A stretch of DNA of 64,000 nt, from positions 1,054,001-1,118,000 of the forward strand of contig CAVYMQ010000003.1 in the NCBI GenBank assembly GCA_963769665.1. The letters run 5' to 3'. Each line of letters begins with the position of its first letter. The first letter of the stretch is position 1. The notes beneath the pieces were generated by a model. It was not told the DNA's origin, searched no databases, and saw only the letters and a program-made list of their open reading frames with translations. This stretch comes from JACCTU01 sp963769665. Lineage in GTDB: Bacteria; Actinomycetota; Thermoleophilia; Gaiellales; Gaiellaceae. Below are positions 1 to 7,778 of the stretch, piece after piece. A program made the translations under genes and the position numbers.

Positions 1-2
1 CG

Positions 3-962
3 TTGGTCGGGCTGGCAGGCGCTGCCGTGGGGGCCGTGTTGCTCGAGACGCTCGGGACGGTCGCCGGGAGCGTCCTGCGGCGAAAGGTCGAGTTCGGTCC
101 CGCGCGGGCGTTCGATTCCGGCGCCGGACTTCTGCTGGGCGCGGCCGCGGGGATCGCGGTCGTCTGGGTGCTCGGTTCCGTCGCGCTGCAGTTCCCGGGC
201 AGGCCGGGATTGCGAGAGAGCGTTCAGCGCTCGGTAGTCCTTCAGCAGCTGAACGACGTCGTTCCGCCCGCGAAGCTGATGCGCGCGCTTGCGCGCGTCG
301 ACCCCTTCCCGGCGATCACCGGTCCCGCCGCGCCGGTCGCGGCGCCCGATCCGCGCGTGCTTGCCGACTTGTCCGTTCGCCAGGCGTCGCCGTCCGTGTT
401 GAAGGTGCTCGGGACTGCGTGCGGTCTCGGTGTCTCGGGCAGCGGCTGGGTCGCCGCGCCGGAGCTCGTCGTGACCGCAGCGCACGTCGTCGTCGGCCAG
501 GACGACACGACAGTCGAGCCCGTCGGCGGCGTGCCGCGACTTCGCGCGCACGCCGTGTACGTCGACCGCCGGAACGACGTCGCCGTCTTGCGCGTCCCCG
601 GCTTGGACGCGTCGCCGCTCCCACTCGCCAAGGCGCAGCCCGGTGCCTCCGTCGCGATCCTCGGCTTCCCGGAGAGCGGGCCGTTCACCGCGATCGCCGG
701 GCGCATCGGCAGGACGCAGCCTGTGCTCGCGCGCGACAGCTACGGGGAAGGACCCCTCCTGCGCACGATCACGAGCCTGCGTGGCCGCGTACGACATGGC
801 AACTCTGGCGGCCCGGCGATCGACGCAGAGGGCCGAGTCCAGGCGACGATCTTCGCCGCGCGTCCGGGCGGCGACGTCGGCTACGGCGTTCCGGCGCAGA
901 TCGTGCGGCGCGCACTCGCGCGTTCGGCGGGGCCGGTGTCGACCGGCGACTGCGCGCGCTAG
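3..962 (+). CDS. MarP-like membrane-anchored trypsin-fold serine protease (N-terminus cut by window edge)
   Basis: The frame is open to the left edge, so the true start lies outside. What remains begins with membrane segments of a CvpA-like domain (about residues 1-65 of the visible part), then a linker and a trypsin-like protease domain. The catalytic triad is visible: His161 in TAAHV, Asp192 in RNDVAVLR and Ser268 in HGNSGGP. Cys140 before the protease core and Cys317 near the C-terminus could form the disulfide known in mycobacterial MarP, a periplasmic protease involved in acid and oxidative stress resistance. The family assignment is firm; the physiological role here is inferred. Confidence 0.85.
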   Translation: MVGLAGAAVGAVLLETLGTVAGSVLRRKVEFGPARAFDSGAGLLLGAAAGIAVVWVLGSVALQFPGRPGLRESVQRSVVLQQLNDVVPPAKLMRALARVDPFPAITGPAAPVAAPDPRVLADLSVRQASPSVLKVLGTACGLGVSGSGWVAAPELVVTAAHVVVGQDDTTVEPVGGVPRLRAHAVYVDRRNDVAVLRVPGLDASPLPLAKAQPGASVAILGFPESGPFTAIAGRIGRTQPVLARDSYGEGPLLRTITSLRGRVRHGNSGGPAIDAEGRVQATIFAARPGGDVGYGVPAQIVRRALARSAGPVSTGDCAR

Positions 963-2311
963 CTCGTTACAGCGACGAGCGCGTCGACGACTGCCGGGTC
1001 GAACTGCGTCCCGGAGCAGCGCCGTAGCTCGGCCAGTGCTTCGGCCTCCGACATGGCGTTGCGATAGGGCCGGTCGGTCGTCATCGCGCTGAACGCGTCG
1101 CACGCGCACACGACGCGGGCGACGAGTGGAATCGACTCTCCCGCAAGACGGTCGGGATAGCCCGCTCCGTCCCAGCGCTCGTGGCATGAGCGCACGAGAT
1201 GTCCGACCTCCCCGAGGAGCCCACCGACCTTCTCGAGCATCTGCTCGCCTTGGATCGTGTGCAGCTCGACGACCGCACGCTCGTCCGCGTCGAGCGGGCC
1301 GGGCTTGTTGATGATCTCGGACGGGATCCGAATCTTCCCGACGTCGTGCAGAAGCGCCGTGAACTCGGCGTCGCGCCGGAGCTTCGGGCTGAGCTCGAGC
1401 CGGTCGCAGACGGAGAGGACGAGATCGACCACGTGACGGCTGTGGCTCCCGGTGTAGGCGTCGTCCGCTTCGACGACGTCGCCGAGCAGGAGGGCCGTCC
1501 CGCGATACGCGTGTCCGAGCTCCACGGCGTGGTCGACCCTGCCCCGTCGCTCGCGTGCGAAGAATCCGATCAGGCCGAGCAGAGGCAGAGCGAGCAGAAA
1601 CGCGTACGGCCGGTCGGGGTACGCCGCGTAGGCGACGATGAGCCCGAGCGGGGCGAGCGCAAGATCGACGAGGTAGGCCAGTCCCACAGCCGGGAGGTGC
1701 GGCCGAATGCTGACGCCGAGAGCCGCTGCCCGCGCCGCCGAGCTTCCGAGGTCGAAGGCAAACTGCGCAGCGAGCGCCGCGGCGAAGATCGGCCAGTGCA
1801 GGCGCCAGTCGGGCGAGGGGCTGCCTGCTGCGACCAACACGAGGGCCGGGCCGAGCGCGTGCCAGCCGTTCGAGACGAGCACGATCGCCCGCTCTAGGTG
1901 CCACTGGCCGCGGAGATTCTCCGGCATGCCCCCGAGCAGGAAGCCGGCCGCGACGAGCAGCGGCGCGAGGCTCGGCTGCACGAGGAAGAGCATCGGCACG
2001 AACACGAGCTGCGTCGGGATCGCGAACCCGATCCCGATCTCGAACCGCACTCGCGACGCGAAGGCGTACGCGACGACGAGGGTCGCGACGAGGAACGGAG
2101 ATGCGGTGCGCGACGAGTCGGTGAAGAGCGCAAGGGGAACGGCGATCGCGAGGAAGCCCAGGGCAGCGACCGTCGAGACGACGAGATCGCGCCTGACGAG
2201 ACGCGTGGAGGCGCGCTCTCTCGACGCTTCGATCAGCTCGACGGCCTCGAGGTCGGCCGTCGGTTGAACCACACGCGCGGGCGCAGCTGCCGCAGTCGTT
2301 GCCACTCGCAA
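959..2311 (-). CDS. Membrane-anchored HD-GYP domain protein (putative cyclic di-GMP phosphodiesterase)
   Basis: 450 aa. The first ~250 residues hold a string of hydrophobic helices resembling a MASE-type membrane sensor. The C-terminal ~190 residues are an HD-GYP domain with the metal-binding HD pair in LLHDVGKIRIP and the GYP signature in WDGAGYPDRL. HD-GYP enzymes hydrolyse c-di-GMP to pGpG/GMP, so this protein probably couples an envelope signal to c-di-GMP turnover. It is convergent with the protease gene and overlaps its last codon by 4 nt. No diguanylate cyclase (GGDEF) is seen in the window. Confidence 0.85.
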   Translation of the reverse strand: MRVATTAAAAPARVVQPTADLEAVELIEASRERASTRLVRRDLVVSTVAALGFLAIAVPLALFTDSSRTASPFLVATLVVAYAFASRVRFEIGIGFAIPTQLVFVPMLFLVQPSLAPLLVAAGFLLGGMPENLRGQWHLERAIVLVSNGWHALGPALVLVAAGSPSPDWRLHWPIFAAALAAQFAFDLGSSAARAAALGVSIRPHLPAVGLAYLVDLALAPLGLIVAYAAYPDRPYAFLLALPLLGLIGFFARERRGRVDHAVELGHAYRGTALLLGDVVEADDAYTGSHSRHVVDLVLSVCDRLELSPKLRRDAEFTALLHDVGKIRIPSEIINKPGPLDADERAVVELHTIQGEQMLEKVGGLLGEVGHLVRSCHERWDGAGYPDRLAGESIPLVARVVCACDAFSAMTTDRPYRNAMSEAEALAELRRCSGTQFDPAVVDALVAVTS

Positions 2312-2453
2312 ACGATAGGAGCGGCTTGAGCGGCGGGGCTCACTCGAACGAGGGATTCGGCGGTCTGCACGCGTACATCCCTCGATCAGGTGAGGCGGGC
2401 GTGTGGCGACTGACGAGAGTTCGACATGTACTGCGGTCTACAGAGGAGCGGGG

Positions 2454-3062
2454 ATGAAGGGCTTGCGGCTTGTTGGGGTGGTTGCGGTGTTGGCGCTCGG
2501 TGCCGGCGCAGCGTCTGCGGATGGTGCTCGTGCGGGTGTGCTGTCGTGCATGGACAACCCCGAGAAGGTCTTCGCCCCCTGGGGCGACAACTCGCCGTAC
2601 ACGCTTGCTCCCAACGGCTCGCTCGAAGATGGTGCGGCCGGCTGGTCCCTCTCGGGTGCCCGCGTCATTCCGCAGAGCAACAACCTGCGCCGCGGCTCGT
2701 ACTCGCTCTCACTGCCGAGCGGCAGCTCCGCGACGTCCCCGGCGGCCTGCGTCAAGCTCGCCGACCCGGCATCGCGGTTCTTCGTCCGCAACACGGGGTC
2801 GAGCGACGGTCGGCTCAAGGTCGAGGTGACCTACAAGACGCTGCTCGGGCTGTTCACGTTCAGCTCGACGCTCGGCTACGTCGAGGCCAACGGCACCTGG
2901 CAGCCCAGCCCGAAGTACGGGCACGTCCTCATCAACGTCCTCGGGACGCTCGGGCTCAACCGCAGCCTCTCGGCTCAGCTGCGATTCCGCTTCACGCCGA
3001 CCGGGCGTGGCGCGTCGTTCGAGATCGACGATCTCTACGTCGATCCGCTGCTGACGATCTAG
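2454..3062 (+). CDS. Secreted protein of unknown function
   Basis: 202 aa. The ATG at 2454 is preferred over an upstream in-frame ATG at 2403 because it has a strong Shine-Dalgarno (AGAGGAG) and begins a clean signal peptide (MKGLRLVGVVAVLALGAG, cleavage near ASA-DG). The mature part is polar, with motifs such as NGSLEDGAAGWSLSGA and an FEIDDLYVDP ending that resemble carbohydrate-binding or jelly-roll modules (a 'GW..SG' start and 'IDD' end are typical of CBM-like domains). I do not recognise the family. It ends 4 nt inside the convergent methyltransferase gene. Confidence 0.75.
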   Translation: MKGLRLVGVVAVLALGAGAASADGARAGVLSCMDNPEKVFAPWGDNSPYTLAPNGSLEDGAAGWSLSGARVIPQSNNLRRGSYSLSLPSGSSATSPAACVKLADPASRFFVRNTGSSDGRLKVEVTYKTLLGLFTFSSTLGYVEANGTWQPSPKYGHVLINVLGTLGLNRSLSAQLRFRFTPTGRGASFEIDDLYVDPLLTI

Positions 3063-4873
3063 CCGCGCAGGAAGTCCAGCACGCCGAGCGGCTGCCGGAA
3101 CGGCGCGACGACGTAGACCCCTGCGGCGAGCTCCTTCGACCGCGCCACGAGCTCGTGCGCGAGGTTTGCGCCGACGTCCGGCGCGCTCGGGCCGGCGTCG
3201 AGGAGCGCCTGCTGCACGTGGTCGGGCACGACGATCCCGGGTACCTCGTTGTGGAGCCGCTGCGCGAGCTGGTGTGAGCGCAGGGGCCAGATACCGACGA
3301 GCAGCGGGATCGGGGACGGCCCGCCGAAGCGCTCGAAGAACGCCTCGAGGTAGTCGAGGTCGAAGAGGATCTGCGTCATCGCGAACTTCGCGCCTGCTTC
3401 GAGCTTCTGCTCGAAGCGCTGGAGCTCCAGCTCGAGGTCGTCGGCGGTGGGGTTCACCGCGACGCCCGTGAAGAAGTGCGTCGGCGCGTCGATCGCCCGG
3501 CCGTGGAAGTCCTCGCCTCGGTTCAGCCGCTCGATGATCTGCACGAGCCCGATCGCCTCGACGTGGTAGACGCCCCCGGCACCCGGATAGTCGCCTTCCT
3601 CCGGCGGGTCGCCGGTGACCGCGAGGATGTTGCGTACGCCTTCGGCGTGGGCGCCCAGTAGGAGCGACTCCAGCCCCGAGATCGTGGTGTCGCGCGGGGT
3701 TTGGTGCGGGATCGTCTCGAGCCCGACCGTTCGCTCGATCGCGACGGCGCTCATGATCCCGCTCATTCGCGCGCGGGCGCGCGGGTTGTCGTTGATGTCG
3801 ACGAACTGGGCGCCGCCCGTGTCCTTGAGCGCCTGTGCGACTTCGAGCATCCCGGCGTTCGAGCCTCCGAGCGGGGGGTCGAGCTGCACCGAGACGACCC
3901 ACTCGCCCTCGCGGAGCATCCGGGCAAGCGTTGTCTCCGCCGGAGTCTCCTCGACCTGGATCGCCGTCTCGCGCTCCCGGAAGACGAGCGGAGCGCGCGG
4001 CTCGCGGGCCTCGTCGATCGAGCGGCGGATCGCGGCGATCTCCGCGGGCGTCGTGCCGCAGCAGCCGCCGATGATCTTCGCGCCGAGTCGTCGCGCGTGC
4101 GCCGCGAACTCGGCGAAGTACTCCGGAGAGGCGTGCGGGTAGATAACGCGGCCGCCCGCCATGCTTGCGAGGCCGATGTTCGGCAGCGCCGCGAGCGGGA
4201 TGCCGTCGCCGCCCATCTGCTCGATCGCCCGGAGCGCCGCCTGGAGGCCGGCGCCGTGGTTGGCGCCGAGCGCGCTGACGCCGAGCTCGCGCAGCTTGTC
4301 AGCGGCCTCGCGGGCACCCACGCCGGCGAGGGTCTCCGCTTCGTTCTCGAACGTGAGCAGCGCAACGATCGGCAAGCTCGAAACGGAGCGAACGGCCTCG
4401 ACCGCGACGACGAGCTCGTCGAGGTCGAAGAACGTCTCGAGCATGAACAGGTCGGCGCCGCGTCCTTCCAGGATCGAGGCCTGCTCGGAGAAGAGCCCGG
4501 CTCGCTCTTCGAGCTGCGAGTCGTCACCGAGCGGGCCGATCGAGCCCCCGATGAAGACGTTGCTCCCGGTCACCTCGCGCGCCTCGCGCGCGAGCCGGAC
4601 GCTGGCGGAGACGATCTGCTCGAACTCGTCCTCGAGGTAGTGGCCGGCCAGCTTCCGGCGGTTCGCGCCGAAAGTGTTCGTCTCGATCAGCTCGGCGCCT
4701 GCGCGGATGAAGCCGACGTGCAGCGAGACGACGGCGTCCGGCGCTCGGAGGTTGGCCTCCTCAGGGGTGCGAAGGCGCGGGACGGCGCTCGAGACGAGCG
4801 CGCCCATGCCGCCGTCGCCGACGATCGGCGGACCGTTCTCGAGGCGTTCGACGAATCGGTTCGGTGCGGCCAC
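3059..4873 (-). CDS. Bifunctional homocysteine S-methyltransferase / methylenetetrahydrofolate reductase
   Basis: 604 aa fusion of the YitJ type. Residues ~1-290 are a homocysteine methyltransferase barrel ending in the zinc motif GGCCGT; residues ~310-604 are a methylenetetrahydrofolate reductase (TGDPP and FFTGVAVNPTADD segments, FAMTQILFD). Together they would make methyl-THF and remethylate homocysteine to methionine. The usual first zinc ligand Cys in G-x-N-C is His here (GANHG). The GTG start is chosen because GAAGGGAG lies ~8 nt upstream. The leader carries a SAM-I riboswitch, so expression should fall when SAM is high. It is convergent with the secreted-protein gene. Confidence 0.9.
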   Translation of the reverse strand: MAAPNRFVERLENGPPIVGDGGMGALVSSAVPRLRTPEEANLRAPDAVVSLHVGFIRAGAELIETNTFGANRRKLAGHYLEDEFEQIVSASVRLAREAREVTGSNVFIGGSIGPLGDDSQLEERAGLFSEQASILEGRGADLFMLETFFDLDELVVAVEAVRSVSSLPIVALLTFENEAETLAGVGAREAADKLRELGVSALGANHGAGLQAALRAIEQMGGDGIPLAALPNIGLASMAGGRVIYPHASPEYFAEFAAHARRLGAKIIGGCCGTTPAEIAAIRRSIDEAREPRAPLVFRERETAIQVEETPAETTLARMLREGEWVVSVQLDPPLGGSNAGMLEVAQALKDTGGAQFVDINDNPRARARMSGIMSAVAIERTVGLETIPHQTPRDTTISGLESLLLGAHAEGVRNILAVTGDPPEEGDYPGAGGVYHVEAIGLVQIIERLNRGEDFHGRAIDAPTHFFTGVAVNPTADDLELELQRFEQKLEAGAKFAMTQILFDLDYLEAFFERFGGPSPIPLLVGIWPLRSHQLAQRLHNEVPGIVVPDHVQQALLDAGPSAPDVGANLAHELVARSKELAAGVYVVAPFRQPLGVLDFLRG

Positions 4874-4891
4874 TGGGATCTCCCTTCGCTC

Positions 4892-4993
4892 GACATCCTC
4901 CCGGGCCTCTCGACCCGGCCGGGCTTGGCACCTTGCTCGGAGGCAGGTTGCCGAGGCGTCTCAGGGCCGGTTCCCTCAGCCTCTCTCGATGCG
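4892..4993 (-). promoter_or_regulatory. SAM-I (S-box) riboswitch
   Basis: Read on the minus strand, the leader contains the S-box core blocks in order: AUCGAGAGAGG, GAGGGAACCGGCCC, UGAGACGCCUCGGCAACC and AAGGUGCCAAGCCC. P1 can form from GCAUC (4988-4992) and GAUGU (4893-4897), P2 from GAGGC/GCCUC, and a P4 hairpin from CCGGG...CCCGG lies inside P1, which favours SAM-I over SAM-IV. It sits directly upstream of the methionine synthase/MTHFR gene. The ribosome-binding site follows P1 within ~20 nt and no terminator hairpin is obvious, so control may be translational (inference). Confidence 0.9.
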
Positions 4994-5025
4994 GAGCGGG
5001 AGTGGTGCGCCCGGCTCCGAGGCCG

Positions 5026-5054
5026 AGTCTAGCGCCGCCGGCAGCGGTGAACCA
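5026..5054 (-). promoter_or_regulatory. Candidate promoter for the SAM riboswitch transcript
   Basis: On the minus strand a TAGACT -10-like box (5026-5031) is preceded at 17 nt by TGGTTC (5049-5054), a weak -35. Transcription would begin about 20-30 nt before the S-box aptamer. Spacing and position are right, but the -35 is poor. Confidence 0.35.
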
Positions 5055-5199
5055 CACAAGGTCAACCCCGGAAGGGTGATGGATCAACTGGCAACACCCC
5101 GGCAATACTCCGGAAGCAATGGAGACGCGCCCCCGATGCGGCGGGGGGCGCTCCCAATCAGAGCCGGTGGCCCCGTTGCGGCGGGGGCTCCGGAAAGAT

Positions 5200-5232
5200 C
5201 GAAAGGCGGGCCGGGCGGCGGCCCGCCTTTCG
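5200..5232. terminator. Bidirectional intrinsic terminator-like hairpin
   Basis: Perfect 13-bp stem CGAAAGGCGGGCC / GGCCCGCCTTTCG with a 7-nt loop. On both strands the stem ends in a short T-rich tract. Confidence 0.65.
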
Positions 5233-5388
5233 CATTCCGGTGGAGACACCCGGGCTCTCACCCACAAGTTCGCCCGACGCGGGGGAGCCAAATGCCTCTA
5301 AAGGGTTAGGCGCACAGTGCCGATATGCGCCCAGGAGCCTCTGGTCGGGGGCTGACGGCAATCACCCTGTGGCTTGGAGCTTCCGGAG

Positions 5389-5414
5389 GCGGCGCGGAGA
5401 CGCGCCGCTTTCGC
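5389..5414 (+). terminator. Intrinsic terminator-like hairpin
   Basis: GCGGCGC (5389-5395), 6-nt loop, GCGCCGC (5402-5408) followed by TTTCGC. The T-tract is on the plus strand only, but no plus-strand gene is seen just upstream, which leaves open a short non-coding transcript. Confidence 0.5.
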
Positions 5415-5441
5415 ATTCAGAGGTGTCGGTTCGGGACCGGA

Positions 5442-5458
5442 CCGGTGCCTGGCACCGG
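5442..5458. repeat. REP-like palindrome, copy 1
   Basis: CCGGTGCC-T-GGCACCGG, 8-bp perfect arms around one base. It shares the GGTGCCTGGCACC core with the second copy 70 nt downstream. Confidence 0.6.
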
Positions 5459-5511
5459 CCGTGTCCGTTCCGCCGCGGCGTTCCTGCTCAGGACTGATTC
5501 GCGTTGCGGAG

Positions 5512-5542
5512 GACCTGTCCGGTGCCTGGCACCCGGCAGGTC
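5512..5542. repeat. REP-like palindrome, copy 2
   Basis: Same GGTGCC-T-GGCACC core, here inside an outer stem GACCTG/CAGGTC with a 3-nt internal loop. It lies 14 nt beyond the stop of the SDR gene and could also act as its transcript end. Confidence 0.6.
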
Positions 5543-5555
5543 CGAAGCGGACGCG

Positions 5556-6320
5556 TTAGCCCTGGTGGATGGTTCGGCCTTCCATGCCGCCCGCGACGGT
5601 CACGACTTGGCCTGTCACGTGGCCCGAGAGGACGTCGGATACGAGATACACCACCGCCGCGGCCACGTCCTCGGGCTGCGCGACCTTGCGGAGCGCCATC
5701 GTCCGGGAGACCTTGCGGATCGCCTCGGGGTCGACGTGGCCGCGGGTCATCGGCGACTCCGTCCAGCCCGGGGCGACGACGTTCACCCTCGCCTTCGGCG
5801 CAACCCGGACGACTTCGTTCTTCAACGAGAGGAGCAGTCCGTGGGCCACCGCGGACTTCGCGGCCGCGTAGTCGGCGTGTCCCGCTTCGCCGTAGAGGCC
5901 TGCGGTCGACGCGATCAGCACGAGCGAGCCGTGGCCCTCGCGCGCGAGCTCGCGCAGGTACGCGCGCGCGGTCAGGAACGCGGTCGTCAGGTTCGCCCGT
6001 AGCGTCGCCTCCCAGCGCTCCAGCGGGAGCTCCCACACCGGAACGTCGTCGCTCGGCCAGACACCGGCGACGGCGATGCAGGCGTCGAGCCCGCCGAGCG
6101 CAGCTCGAGACTGTTCGAAGAGCGCGTCGACCTCCGCCTCGTCCGTCAGGTCGGCTCCGAGGACGACCTCGGCTCCCACCGCCTCGGCGCGGTCGCGTCC
6201 GCGGTGGTAGTGCACCGCGACCCTGGCTCCCTCGCCCATCAGCGCGCGGGCGCAAGCGCCGCCGATTCCGCCGGAGCCGCCCGTCACGAGCACACGCTTC
6301 CCGGCGAGCCCCGTCTCCAC
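5556..6320 (-). CDS. Short-chain dehydrogenase/reductase (FabG-like)
   Basis: 254 aa, classical SDR length. The Rossmann signature TGGSGGIGGA is at residues ~14-23, the catalytic Ser lies in IASTAGLYG and the Tyr/Lys pair in YAAAK. The usual NNAG strand reads AVAG. It is an NAD(P)H-dependent oxidoreductase of the beta-ketoacyl reductase type; the substrate cannot be told. It is divergent from the M55 peptidase gene with only 20 nt between starts, so the promoters must be very close or leaderless. Confidence 0.85.
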   Translation of the reverse strand: METGLAGKRVLVTGGSGGIGGACARALMGEGARVAVHYHRGRDRAEAVGAEVVLGADLTDEAEVDALFEQSRAALGGLDACIAVAGVWPSDDVPVWELPLERWEATLRANLTTAFLTARAYLRELAREGHGSLVLIASTAGLYGEAGHADYAAAKSAVAHGLLLSLKNEVVRVAPKARVNVVAPGWTESPMTRGHVDPEAIRKVSRTMALRKVAQPEDVAAAVVYLVSDVLSGHVTGQVVTVAGGMEGRTIHQG

Positions 6321-6340
6321 GCGGACTACGCTACCCGCCC

Positions 6341-7150
6341 ATGCGCGTCCACATCATCAGTGACATGGAGGGCGTCTCCGGGATCGTCAAGTGGGAGCAG
6401 GTCTCCGGCGGCGAGACGCTCTACGAGGAAGGTCGCAAGCTCTACACCGAGGAGATCAACGCGTGCGTGCGCGGCGCGAAGGCTGCCGGCGCGACGGAGA
6501 TCGTCGTCATGGACTGCCACGGCGCGGGGAAAGGGTGGACGTTCAACTCGCTGATCCCCGACCAGCTCGACCCCGACTGCGAGTGGGTCGTGCAAGACGA
6601 GTGGACCGAGTACACGGAGTTCCTCGAGCAGGGCTGCGACGCGGCGCTGTTCGTCGGGATGCACGCGCGCGCGGGCACCGAGCTCGGCGTGCTCAGTCAC
6701 ACCGTCTCGGGGACGAACTGGCAGAACCTCTGGTTCAACGACGTCCTCGTCGGCGAGACCGGGATCAACGCTGCACTCTGCGGTCACTTCGGCTGCCCCG
6801 TGGTGCTCGTGACCGGCGACCAGACCGTCTGCGCGGAAGCGCGCGACCTGCTCGGCGACGGGGTGACCACCGTCGAGGTCAAGCGCGGCCTCGGCCGCTT
6901 CAGCGCGCGCAACCTGCCGCCAGTCGTCGCGCGCGAACTGATCCAGGAGGGCGCGAGGCAGGCACTCTCGAACGTCTCCGCGGTTCCACCCTGGGATCCC
7001 GGACGCCCGGCAGAGATCAAGGTGCAGTACTCGCAGCCGCGCGACGTCCAGAAGCTCCGCTTTCGCCAGGGCGTCGAGATCGTCGAGCCGCGCACGATCG
7101 TCTCGCGCGCCGATGACTGGTGGACTGCCTGGCGCCAGTTCTACTTCTAG
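6341..7150 (+). CDS. M55 family D-aminopeptidase (DppA-like)
   Basis: 269 aa. The zinc ligands of Bacillus DppA are at matching positions: Asp8 and Glu10 in ISDMEGVSG, His60 in MDCHG, His108 in GMHA and Glu139 in VGETGINAA. DppA cleaves D-Ala-containing peptides and forms a decameric ring. The ATG at 6341 is preferred because the family always starts right at M-[KR]-[IV]. A peptide or cell-wall scavenging role is inferred from the family; no dipeptide transporter lies beside it. Confidence 0.88.
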   Translation: MRVHIISDMEGVSGIVKWEQVSGGETLYEEGRKLYTEEINACVRGAKAAGATEIVVMDCHGAGKGWTFNSLIPDQLDPDCEWVVQDEWTEYTEFLEQGCDAALFVGMHARAGTELGVLSHTVSGTNWQNLWFNDVLVGETGINAALCGHFGCPVVLVTGDQTVCAEARDLLGDGVTTVEVKRGLGRFSARNLPPVVARELIQEGARQALSNVSAVPPWDPGRPAEIKVQYSQPRDVQKLRFRQGVEIVEPRTIVSRADDWWTAWRQFYF

Positions 7151-7719
7151 GCGCGGGCATGCTCGGGCAGGATGCCGAGCTCTTCGATCAGTGTGAAGAA
7201 CGCCTTCGCGAACGGTGAGCTCGCCGTTCGCTCGCGCACCTCGTCCCAGACGATCTGCTCGCGCAGCGTGCGCGCGACTTCCAGCACCGACGCGTAGTTT
7301 GGCTCCTGCTCCGTCAGCGCGAGCAGCTTCGTCGTCAGCACGTCCTCCATCGACGAGACCGGCAGCCGCATCGCCATCACCTCGCGTTCTTCCGCTCGGT
7401 CGAGCAGCTCGTCGGTCACCGGGCCGCCCGCAGGGGCAAAGATCAGGTCGACGAGCGTGTCGTCGTGGTACGCCTTCAGCAGCCAGTCCTCGGGCGGGCG
7501 CTCGGGGCGCATGCCCGCGTCCGTCAACACCTGCAGAGCGTGCTCGGCGTCCTCGGGCTTGACGAGAAAGTCGACGTCGTGATCGGTGACCGCGCCGCCG
7601 CGCGCCCAGATCGCAAGCCCGCCGGCGAGCGCGAAGCGGATCTCGGCATCGCGGAGCGCCGCACCGGCGTGCTTCATCGCGGCGACGAGCGGCTCCACAT
7701 CGACGTTTCTACGCGCCAT
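7147..7719 (-). CDS. Nucleotidyltransferase-fold protein (AbiEii/MNT-like)
   Basis: 190 aa from the ATG at 7719; in-frame starts further upstream (7740, 7821) exist but would run into the neighbouring divergent gene. The N-terminal third has the nucleotidyltransferase pattern GGLA followed by D-H-D-V-D-F, the two aspartates that bind metal. Such proteins transfer nucleotides to small molecules, RNA or proteins; some are toxins. No antitoxin partner is adjacent, so a house-keeping or orphan role is as likely. Its end overlaps the M55 gene by 4 nt. Confidence 0.7.
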   Translation of the reverse strand: MARRNVDVEPLVAAMKHAGAALRDAEIRFALAGGLAIWARGGAVTDHDVDFLVKPEDAEHALQVLTDAGMRPERPPEDWLLKAYHDDTLVDLIFAPAGGPVTDELLDRAEEREVMAMRLPVSSMEDVLTTKLLALTEQEPNYASVLEVARTLREQIVWDEVRERTASSPFAKAFFTLIEELGILPEHARA

Positions 7720-7778
7720 CGAGGCTCGGTACCCGTCCATTCGTTTGCGGCAAACCCGAACGGTGGTAGGAGAGAAGT

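Larger units (their letters stand above)
5100..5420. other. Gene-free region with repeated GC-rich hairpins (candidate structured RNA)
   Basis: No convincing coding sequence lies between the SAM riboswitch and the SDR gene. Instead there are near-identical hairpin cores CCCCGATGCGGCGGGG (5131-5146) and CCCCGTTGCGGCGGGG (5171-5186), two terminator-like stems (5200-5232 and 5389-5408), and short repeated words: TTTCGCATTC at 5228 and 5409, GGAGACGCGCC at 5121 and 5396. The repeats suggest a partly duplicated structured unit. The piece 5240-5390 has riboswitch-like density of pairing (for example CGGGGGAGCCAA) but matches no known class well. Confidence 0.5.

Noticed and set aside
5240..5390. 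A cyclic di-AMP (ydaO) or cyclic di-GMP riboswitch on the plus strand
   Set aside because: CGGGGGAGCCAA resembles a ydaO block, but the other conserved blocks (GGGTGAATC, CCGAACCCG-CAGCTAACC) are missing, and no plus-strand gene follows.
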